NCBI GenBank assembly: GCA_900545995.1
Contig: URBM01000128.1
Coordinates: 1 to 5,139, forward strand
Direction: 5' to 3'
DNA: 5,139 nt
DNA from: an uncultured Collinsella sp.
GTDB lineage: Bacteria > Actinomycetota > Coriobacteriia > Coriobacteriales > Coriobacteriaceae
Part shown: piece after piece, positions 1-4,962 of the stretch
How positions within the stretch are numbered: the first letter of the stretch is position 1
Layout: each line of letters opens with the position of its first letter
Program-made: the position numbers and the translations under genes
The notes under the pieces: generated by a model
What the model was told of the DNA's origin: nothing
The model's database searches: none
Seen by the model: only the letters and a program-made list of their open reading frames with translations

Positions 1-1061
1 TTCAAGAGGATTGCCATCGCCTCGTTCTTGAGGCCTTGCGCCGTGACAATATCCCGCTCACCGACGGTGCCGCCGTAGAGCGTCTGATGGAACAATTCAC
101 CCGCAACCCCGCACCGCTCATCGTGCACGACCGCGACCGCGCCGGGCACCTCATTGCCAAGGTGGTCGAGGCTGTCGACTACCGCATTCCCTTTATCCCT
201 GACGATACCCAGGCAGAGCAAGAAGAGGCCACTGCCGAGAACATGCTTCGCGAGGCAACCGAGCTCGATCCGGCCAACTGGGACGCTCAGCGCATGCTGA
301 CCGCCCTCACCGCCAACTCCAACGAGGAGTACGTACAGTATCTGGTGTCCAAGTGCGACGAGGTGGAGCACGACCTGGCACTCAAGACCGCCTCGGCGCA
401 GGACCCCTACGAGCGTGAGGCCGCAGGCGACCTTATGCGCCGCCCCTACCTGCGCTGGCTTGCCGCCCTTGCGTCACGCGCGCTCATTAGCGGCCGCTAT
501 CGCATGTCGCTCGAAGCCGCAAACCGCAGCCTCGACTTTGCGCCCAACGACCCCGCTGGTGTCCGCCACACCGCGATGCTCGCCATGGCAAAGCTCGAAT
601 ACCCCGCCGAGGAGCTCAAGCGCTTTCGCTCTGCCCACTCCGTCCCCTATCTCGCCAACACGCCGCTGCGCCGTCGTCCCAAGGATGCGGAGCGCGACTT
701 GGACCCGTGGACGCTCATCGCGCTGATGAGCGCTGCCTGGCGCGAGCTGGACTACGAGGGCGCCGAGCACTATTTGCGCATCCTCGCACGCTCGTGCCCG
801 CACGCGGCCGAGGCGCTCTACTTCCAAACCGAGTTTCCCGATGGCGTCTATGCCCGCGTCAACGTGGGTGTGGGCTCCACCGACGAGCTTGTCCTCGCGC
901 TGTCCGAGGCGACGCCGGTACTGCAGGAGGGCCTGGGCGCCCCCGACAACGCCAGCTTTGCTGCTTGGGTCGCCACCAACGATATCCTGCGTTCCCAAAT
1001 CGATGAGCGCATACTGCGGGCGGCCGAGCAGGGTTTGCCGTTTAAGGGAGGAGACCTCTAA
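1..1061 (+). CDS. TPR-like helical protein, 5'-truncated by window edge
   Basis: The frame is open to the left edge (first whole codon at base 3) and ends at TAA 1059-1061. The first possible start is a TTG at 36, but it has no properly spaced ribosome binding site, and the codons before it read as a continuing helix (LVLEALRRDN). The true start is therefore probably upstream of the window. About 352 residues are visible. They are soluble and predicted mostly helical, with no signal peptide, membrane segment, metal motif or nucleotide-binding motif. From about base 444 a helix with PYLRWL is followed by SGRYR, then APNDPAGVR, then a second helical pair starting DPWTL near base 702. This arrangement resembles TPR-like helical-repeat proteins; the NDPAGVR turn recalls the ST7/SEC-C-associated type, a resemblance from memory only. 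The next gene looks like a paralogue and overlaps it by one base. No specific function can be assigned. A TPR-like scaffold or interaction role is inference. Confidence 0.8.
   Translation, partial: QEDCHRLVLEALRRDNIPLTDGAAVERLMEQFTRNPAPLIVHDRDRAGHLIAKVVEAVDYRIPFIPDDTQAEQEEATAENMLREATELDPANWDAQRMLTALTANSNEEYVQYLVSKCDEVEHDLALKTASAQDPYEREAAGDLMRRPYLRWLAALASRALISGRYRMSLEAANRSLDFAPNDPAGVRHTAMLAMAKLEYPAEELKRFRSAHSVPYLANTPLRRRPKDAERDLDPWTLIALMSAAWRELDYEGAEHYLRILARSCPHAAEALYFQTEFPDGVYARVNVGVGSTDELVLALSEATPVLQEGLGAPDNASFAAWVATNDILRSQIDERILRAAEQGLPFKGGDL
1044..1054 (+). promoter_or_regulatory. Strong Shine-Dalgarno for the second gene, inside the first
   Basis: The purine tract AAGGGAGGAGA contains a GGAGG core at 1047-1051, 9 bases before ATG 1061. 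It lies within the last codons of the upstream gene, whose TAA shares one base with the ATG (TAATG). This fixes the start of the downstream gene and suggests translational coupling by terminating ribosomes. Confidence 0.8.
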
Positions 1062-2104
1062 TGGATCCGAGCGTCTACATCCCCGCCTACCTGGAACGCA
1101 CCTATCTGGCGTCGCACCCCGAACTCACCGATGCAGCACGCGAGCTTGTCCATAACGACGTGAGCGTCAACCCTCATAAGTATGCGCAGACCGAGCATGC
1201 TCAGGCACTGCTGTCCTACGCCGGTGTTCATCGCCACCTGCTCGACGAGCTCCATCGCATCGAGGACATGGGCAGTGACGAGGAGTTCGAACAGACGCGT
1301 AATCGCCTGTTCGACGACATGCGCGATGAGCTGCTCAAAATTGTCCGCGTCGATGCACTGGCCGTCGACGCGCAGCTGCTCGCCATCATCCTGGCCGACA
1401 CGCCCGTTGACGCCTGCCTGGGTGACCTGATGAAGCTCGAGGCGACCACGGCCGATTACCTGCAGCAAAGCGTGCCCGGGTTCGACATGGAAGCCCCGCA
1501 CTACTGGGCCAATAATGTTTTGGCCGACGGTGTCACCGCGGCAGACCTTACCGTGAGCGAGCCGGCCCTTATCGGGTGGCTCCACACGCTCGAGGCCATC
1601 TCGCAGCTGTGCATGGCGAGCGCTCGTTACCGTGCTGCCGCCAACTACGCCCGCCGCGTCCTTAAGGCAGAAGGCTATCCCACCCGGGCCGCAGGCACCG
1701 TGCTGCTCGCCCTCGCTCGTCTGGAAGACCAAGACGGCTTTTTTGCCCTAGCCCACCAGCTCGAGGAAGAGATCGGGGCAGACGCACTCGAGAACTCTCC
1801 TTGGTATCTGCTCGCCCGCACAATCCTCTTGTTCAAAACGAACAAGATGCGTCCGGCGGTGCGTGCGCTGCGTGAGTTCGCTAACCGCTGCGAGGGCGGC
1901 GCATTCTTCTTGCTGAATCCCATGTACCAGACACCGTACCTTCCCTGCCGACCCGAGCCGCGCGACCCCCAGGACCTCTCGCACCAGGCGGTTTGGGAAG
2001 CCGACGGCATTATCTCGGACACCCCCGACTTTGCCCCCTGGGCCAACGCCTGCGAAGATGTATCGCAGCTTGCCCAGGAATTTGCGCGCCGCTACGGATT
2101 TTAG
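1061..2104 (+). CDS. TPR-like helical protein, paralogue of upstream gene
   Basis: This gene has 347 codons, ATG to TAG, with an in-frame TGA directly after the TAG. The start is supported by the GGAGG at 1047-1051. The protein is soluble and largely helical, with no signal peptide, membrane segment or catalytic motif that I recognise. Residues 1-170 are charged and helical. From residue 168 the order PALIGWL, then ASARYRAA, then a Leu/Ala-rich helix ending in LARLED, then SPWYLLAR (Trp 248) matches the order PYLRWL, SGRYR, LAMAKLE, DPWTLIAL in the upstream protein. The Trp-to-Trp distance is 75 residues here and 84 there. I infer a diverged tandem duplication of a TPR-like domain. The C-terminal part carries a Pro/Arg-rich loop (PCRPEPRDPQ). 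The one-base overlap suggests co-transcription and co-regulated amounts, possibly a heteromer. The biological role is unknown; the 45-base gap to murT-gatD has no visible promoter, so all three genes may be one transcript. Confidence 0.85.
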   Translation: MDPSVYIPAYLERTYLASHPELTDAARELVHNDVSVNPHKYAQTEHAQALLSYAGVHRHLLDELHRIEDMGSDEEFEQTRNRLFDDMRDELLKIVRVDALAVDAQLLAIILADTPVDACLGDLMKLEATTADYLQQSVPGFDMEAPHYWANNVLADGVTAADLTVSEPALIGWLHTLEAISQLCMASARYRAAANYARRVLKAEGYPTRAAGTVLLALARLEDQDGFFALAHQLEEEIGADALENSPWYLLARTILLFKTNKMRPAVRALREFANRCEGGAFFLLNPMYQTPYLPCRPEPRDPQDLSHQAVWEADGIISDTPDFAPWANACEDVSQLAQEFARRYGF

Positions 2105-2149
2105 TGACGCACTCGACCCGACCATGTCGTTTACGTTAGGAACGGTTTC

Positions 2150-4327
2150 ATGAATCTCCGCTCATCTCTTGCCCGCACCTCGAGCGATATCGCTCGCTGG
2201 GGACTGCGCTCTGTCCTCAAACGCCAGGGCGGCGTACTCCCCGGCCGCATCGCCATGAAGATCGACCCCGAGTTGCTGAGCGACCTCGCTGGCCTTGTCG
2301 ACCGCAGCGTGGTGATTACGGGTACTAATGGCAAGACCACCACCTCCAACCTCATCGCCGATGCCGTTGCTGCCAGCGGTGCTACCGTGGTGTGCAACCG
2401 TGCCGGCAACAATATGGAACCTGGTGTGGTGGGTGCTCTGCTCGAGGCCCGCGGCGGCCTTAGGCACACCAGCAGCGGCAAGCGCGTGGGCGTTTTTGAG
2501 TGTGACGAGCTCTACACCGTACGCGTTCTGCCCAAGCTCAAGCCGACGTACTTTGTGCTGCTCAACCTGTTCCGCGACCAGCTAGACCGCTACGGCGAGA
2601 TCGACCATACCCAAGACGTCATCGCCCATGCGCTGGAGCTCTCTCCGACGACAACGCTCATCTACAACGCCGACGACCCGTTGTGCGCCTCGATTGCCGC
2701 GCGCGTTCCCAACGCGAGCATTGCCTTTGGCATCGACGGCGCCACCAACACCGAGTCCGACCGTATTAGCGACTCACGTTTTTGCTCACAGTGCAACGCG
2801 CCGCTGGAGTATGACTACGTGCAATACGGCCAGCTCGGCGCCTACCATTGCCCCTCGTGCGGCTGGGCCCGCCCTGCGCTTGTCCGTCGCGTGACGGGCG
2901 TGGAGCTCGGCTGCGACGGCTATGGTTTTGACCTGGTGTTTGGATCTGATTCCAGCGCGCCAGCCGCACACATCGTCACGCGTTACAACGGCCTGTACAT
3001 GGTCTACAACGTTGCCGCTGCATTCTTTGCCGCACATGAGTTAGGCGTGGATACAGCGCACCTGCAGCCCACGCTCGATGCCTACGTCCCCGCCGGCGGA
3101 CGCATGGGCCGCTGGGATATCGCCGGCCGCACCGTCGAGGCCAACCTGGCTAAGAATCCCGTAGGCTTCGATCGACAAATCCAGTCCATCAAGACGGCAG
3201 GCGGCAGACTCTGCGCTTTCTTCCTCAACGATAACGATGCCGACGGCCACGATGTATCGTGGATCTACGACGTCGACTTTGAGCGCATTGCCGACACGCC
3301 GGGTCTTGTCGCCTTTGCCGGAGGCACGCGCGCGCACGACATGCAGGTGCGCCTCAAGTACGCCGGCATCGATGCCGCGATTATCTCGGACGTCGCGCAG
3401 GCAATTGGCGCCGTGGCAGACGAGGCCGCCGATGACACCTTCTACGCCGTCGCCAACTACACGGCCTTCCCGCCGCTGGTCAAGGAGCTCGACGGACTGA
3501 AGGGTGCCGATGCAGCCACGGTTGCTGCCCGCGCCGTAGCCCGTGCCGACGGCAGCGCTCTTCCTGTCGGCATTGCGCCAGTCGAGCTTTCGCGCCCGCT
3601 GCGCATCGTCTACCTGTATCCCGATGCCCTCAACCTCTACGGCGACGGCGGCAACGTTATCGCTCTCGAGCGCCGCTGCGCCTGGCGCGGCATCCCCGTT
3701 CGCGTGGACGAGGTCCGTATGGGCGAGTCACTCGATCTCACCGATGCCGATATCGTCATGATGGGTGGCGGCTCCGACCGCGACCAGCTAGCCGTGGCAC
3801 ACGAGCTGCTCGCCCAAAAAGACAAGGTCGCGGCCTATGTTGAGGACGGCGGCACACTGCTTGCCATCTGTGGCAGCTATCAGCTGCTCGGCCGTTCGTA
3901 CTACATGGGCGAGGATCGCATTGAGGGCCTGGGCGTCATTGCCGCCGAAACCGTACGCGGCTCCGACCGCCTGATCGGCAACGTAGCGGTCAAAACCGAT
4001 CTGGCACCTGAGCCCTTTGTGGGATTCGAGAACCACGGTGGCCGCACCCTGCTCGACACGGAGGCAACGCCGCTCGGAACGTCCGTCGTCGCGGGCACCG
4101 GCAACAACGGCGACGATGGCCTTGAGGGTCTTATCTACAAGGGCGTCATCGGCACGTACCTGCACGGGCCGGCGCTGCCCAAGAACCCCGAACTCGCCGA
4201 CTGGCTGATCGCGCACGCCCTCGAGCGCCGCGGCGATGCGCAGGCCACGGCCCTGCTGCCGCTCAAAACCCTCGACGACACCTACGAGCACGCCGCCCAC
4301 GACGCCGCCATGAAGCTCCTCCCCTAA
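2150..4327 (+). CDS. murT-gatD: Fused MurT-GatD: lipid II isoglutaminyl synthase (glutamine-hydrolysing)
   Basis: The product is a single 725-residue protein that should amidate the alpha-carboxyl of D-Glu in lipid II to D-isoglutamine at the cytoplasmic face of the membrane, using ATP and glutamine. Residues 1 to about 447 match MurT: P-loop TGTNGKTTT (57-65), NLFRDQLDRYGEID (139-152), a zinc ribbon with Cys 212/215/234/237, NLAKNP (332-337), and the C-terminal DUF1727-type domain with the Asp-rich ADGHDVSWIYD (364-374), which holds the Asp thought to complete the GatD triad. A roughly 35-residue Ala-rich linker (about 448-482) leads to GatD: NLYGDGGN (495-502), GGGSDRDQ (539-546), nucleophile Cys574 in AICGSYQLLG, Arg607 in DRLIGN, GFENHGGRT (625-633), and His672 in GTYLHGPALPKN. 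The Cys-to-His spacing of 98 is close to that of staphylococcal GatD (95 from memory). In Staphylococcus, Streptococcus and Mycobacterium these are two proteins; here no stop or start separates them. ATG 2150 follows AGGA (2138-2141) at 8 bases, and the N-terminus aligns with MurT from its first residues. Confidence in function is high. Confidence 0.96.
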   Translation: MNLRSSLARTSSDIARWGLRSVLKRQGGVLPGRIAMKIDPELLSDLAGLVDRSVVITGTNGKTTTSNLIADAVAASGATVVCNRAGNNMEPGVVGALLEARGGLRHTSSGKRVGVFECDELYTVRVLPKLKPTYFVLLNLFRDQLDRYGEIDHTQDVIAHALELSPTTTLIYNADDPLCASIAARVPNASIAFGIDGATNTESDRISDSRFCSQCNAPLEYDYVQYGQLGAYHCPSCGWARPALVRRVTGVELGCDGYGFDLVFGSDSSAPAAHIVTRYNGLYMVYNVAAAFFAAHELGVDTAHLQPTLDAYVPAGGRMGRWDIAGRTVEANLAKNPVGFDRQIQSIKTAGGRLCAFFLNDNDADGHDVSWIYDVDFERIADTPGLVAFAGGTRAHDMQVRLKYAGIDAAIISDVAQAIGAVADEAADDTFYAVANYTAFPPLVKELDGLKGADAATVAARAVARADGSALPVGIAPVELSRPLRIVYLYPDALNLYGDGGNVIALERRCAWRGIPVRVDEVRMGESLDLTDADIVMMGGGSDRDQLAVAHELLAQKDKVAAYVEDGGTLLAICGSYQLLGRSYYMGEDRIEGLGVIAAETVRGSDRLIGNVAVKTDLAPEPFVGFENHGGRTLLDTEATPLGTSVVAGTGNNGDDGLEGLIYKGVIGTYLHGPALPKNPELADWLIAHALERRGDAQATALLPLKTLDDTYEHAAHDAAMKLLP

Positions 4328-4333
4328 CGCCCC

Positions 4334-4372
4334 AACCACCACAAAGGGGACAGGCACCTTTGTGGTGGTTTT
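4334..4372 (+). terminator. Rho-independent terminator of murT-gatD
   Basis: A perfect 14-bp stem is formed by AACCACCACAAAGG (4334-4347) and CCTTTGTGGTGGTT (4357-4370) around the 9-base loop GGACAGGCA, starting 6 bases after the stop codon. The run of Ts is short (TTTT 4369-4372, partly in the stem), so efficiency may be moderate. The minus strand has no T run, so it should act only for plus-strand transcription. The GGGGACAGGCACC around the loop looks like part of a dispersed repeat. Confidence 0.75.
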
Positions 4373-4391
4373 GACCCATCCCAGCGGTTTG

Positions 4392-4446
4392 TCTCAATCT
4401 GTAACATCTAGACCGTTAAAAGTCGTCTTACTGTTACAGAATGAGA
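4392..4446. repeat. Dyad unit A (15-25-15)
   Basis: The left arm TCTCAATCTGTAACA (4392-4406) and right arm TGTTACAGAATGAGA (4432-4446) are reverse complements except for one position (an A-A clash in RNA). The 25-base spacer (4407-4431) is not conserved with unit B beyond a short TAGA-C. The element is AT-rich against a GC-rich background. It could be an interspersed palindromic repeat, a DNA operator pair, or an RNA hairpin; there is no T run, so it is not a standard terminator. Confidence 0.8.
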
Positions 4447-4471
4447 TGTTCGTCCCGACGCCTACCTTTTG

Positions 4472-4526
4472 TCTCGATCTGTAACAGATAGAGCCAATTT
4501 GCCCGCCCAGATGTTACAGATTGAGA
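4472..4526. repeat. Dyad unit B (15-25-15), second copy
   Basis: The left arm TCTCGATCTGTAACA (4472-4486) and right arm TGTTACAGATTGAGA (4512-4526) enclose a 25-base spacer, the same size as in unit A. The unit begins exactly 80 bases after unit A, and both are preceded by TTTG. The single arm difference would be a G-U wobble in RNA, so the hairpin stays fully paired. The spacer sequence differs from that of unit A, so arms and geometry are conserved while the interior is not. Confidence 0.8.
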
Positions 4527-4554
4527 TATTTGAAAATCGGAATAGAAGCCTACT

Positions 4555-4570
4555 CCTTTGTGGTGGTTTT
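4555..4570 (+). repeat. Orphan copy of the upstream terminator's right arm
   Basis: CCTTTGTGGTGGTTTT is identical over 16 bases to 4357-4372, the right arm and T tail of the murT-gatD terminator. No left arm accompanies it. The two copies bracket the twin dyad units. It might be the relic of a second terminator or repeat copy. Confidence 0.7.
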
Positions 4571-4607
4571 CCAGTTTGCCAACGATATACGCGCCGGCAA
4601 AAAAGTC

Positions 4608-4616
4608 TGCTATACT
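4608..4616 (+). promoter_or_regulatory. Extended -10 promoter for tRNA-Glu
   Basis: TGCTATACT has the extended -10 form (TGn followed by TATACT at 4611-4616). It would place the transcription start near 4623, leaving only a few leader bases before the tRNA at 4627. No good -35 box lies 16-18 bases upstream (TACGCG is there), and the nearest TTGCCA is 29 bases away. The extended -10 probably compensates. An A tract lies at 4599-4604. Confidence 0.55.
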
Positions 4617-4626
4617 CTTTCCCGCT

Positions 4627-4703
4627 GTCCCCATCGTCTAGCGGCCAAGGACGCCACCCTTTCAAGGTGGATATCGCGGGTTCGAATCCCGCTGGGGGCA
4701 CCA
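4627..4703 (+). tRNA. tRNA-Glu (anticodon UUC), CCA encoded
   Basis: A full cloverleaf can be drawn. The acceptor is GTCCCCA (4627-4633) with TGGGGGC (4693-4699), including one G-U pair. The D arm is GTC...GAC with loop TAGCGGCCAAG. The anticodon stem CCACC/GGTGG encloses loop CTTTCAA with anticodon TTC, reading Glu codons. There is a 5-base variable loop, a T arm GCGGG-TTCGAAT-CCCGC, discriminator A4700 and a genome-encoded CCA (4701-4703). It has its own promoter and terminator and appears monocistronic. Its 3' 18 bases are repeated downstream. Confidence 0.97.
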
Positions 4704-4773
4704 TTTGAGATGTGAAGCCCGTTACCAATTCGGTAGCGGGCTTTTTGCTACCGATATGCCGGGATTCGAACCC
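4686..4773 (+). repeat. 88-bp direct repeat, copy 1 (tRNA-Glu 3' end plus terminator)
   Basis: This block is identical over all 88 bases to 4875-4962 (offset 189). It comprises the last 18 bases of tRNA-Glu with CCA, the linker TTTGAGATGTG, the terminator hairpin, and a tail ending in GGGATTCGAACCC, an antisense T-arm motif. The match breaks at 4685 (A versus C) and at 4774 (G versus C), so both ends lie within T-loop-like sequence. It resembles the att-like repeats left when elements integrate into tRNA 3' ends, or a tandem duplication. Confidence 0.9.
4715..4746 (+). terminator. Terminator of tRNA-Glu
   Basis: AAGCCCGTTACC (4715-4726), loop AATTC, and GGTAGCGGGCTT (4732-4743) form a 12-bp stem with one G-U wobble. 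A TTTTT run (4742-4746) overlaps the end of the stem. This is a classic intrinsic terminator 11 bases after the tRNA CCA. Confidence 0.9.
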
Positions 4774-4874
4774 GACAGGGTGCGGAGCTGAGGAAACGCG
4801 CAAGCGTTTTCCAGCGCAGCACGCAAGGAGCGAAGCGACGCAGCGAAAGCGGGCGGCGCCAGCCGCACGCGGAC
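4774..4874. other. GC-rich hairpin-prone segment between the 88-bp repeats
   Basis: This segment has no credible gene. It contains an 8-bp hairpin with a GCAA tetraloop (4792-4799 with 4804-4811, one G-U), a run of GCGAAGC/GCAGCGAAAGC motifs (about 4829-4850), and a GCGGC-GCCA-GCCGC hairpin (4853-4866). TGCGG (4781-4785) can pair with CCGCA (4863-4867), and CGGGAT (4760-4765) with ATCCCG (4875-4880), so the whole segment could close into one branched structure. The base composition differs from the AT-richer flanks. It may be a short interspersed repeat inserted at the tRNA end; this is inference. Confidence 0.5.
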
Positions 4875-4892
4875 ATCCCGCTGGGGGCACCA
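4875..4892 (+). pseudogene. tRNA-Glu 3'-end fragment (T-stem half, acceptor strand, CCA)
   Basis: ATCCCGCTGGGGGCACCA is identical to the last 18 bases of the intact tRNA-Glu. The D arm, anticodon arm and 5' acceptor strand are missing, so it cannot yield a tRNA. It is a remnant or a recombination-site half. Confidence 0.8.
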
Positions 4893-4903
4893 TTTGAGAT
4901 GTG

Positions 4904-4935
4904 AAGCCCGTTACCAATTCGGTAGCGGGCTTTTT
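4904..4935 (+). terminator. Second copy of the tRNA-Glu terminator
   Basis: This is the same 12-bp stem, AATTC loop and T run as at 4715-4746, carried in the second 88-bp copy. It would stop any read-through from the tRNA or any transcript starting in the GC-rich segment. Confidence 0.8.
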
Positions 4936-4962
4936 GCTACCGATATGCCGGGATTCGAACCC

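Larger units (their letters stand above)
4875..4962 (+). repeat. 88-bp direct repeat, copy 2
   Basis: This is a perfect copy of 4686-4773. Upstream of it the rest of the tRNA is absent: the sequence before ATCCCGC is CGCGGAC in place of the tRNA's GGTTCGA. No mismatch has accumulated over 88 bases, so the duplication is recent or is kept identical by gene conversion. Confidence 0.9.

Noticed and set aside
474..998. 174-codon minus-strand open frame
   Set aside because: It is a shadow of the first gene, whose plus-strand frame has coherent helical composition and continues across the window edge.
1058..1732. 224-codon minus-strand open frame
   Set aside because: It is a shadow of the second TPR-like gene in GC-rich DNA, with low-complexity Val/Gly/Gln composition and no family features.
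2124..2153. Nine-codon leader frame whose TGA overlaps the murT-gatD ATG
   Set aside because: It has no Shine-Dalgarno of its own, and the AGGA serving murT-gatD lies inside it. The ATGA overlap is probably chance.
2150..4327. Interpretation as folylpolyglutamate synthase or MurE-type ligase
   Set aside because: The zinc ribbon within the Mur ligase centre, the DUF1727-type Asp motif and the attached GatD domain are specific to MurT.
3788..4357. 189-codon minus-strand open frame
   Set aside because: It is antisense to the conserved GatD half, Val/Gly-rich, and begins in the terminator; a codon-bias shadow.
4392..4526. CRISPR array
   Set aside because: The repeats are inverted within each pair, only 15 bases long, with 25-base spacers in two units and no cas gene nearby.
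4469..4897. Plus-strand open frames of 61-79 codons over the tRNA and repeats
   Set aside because: They read through the tRNA, terminators and non-coding repeats and have no ribosome site.
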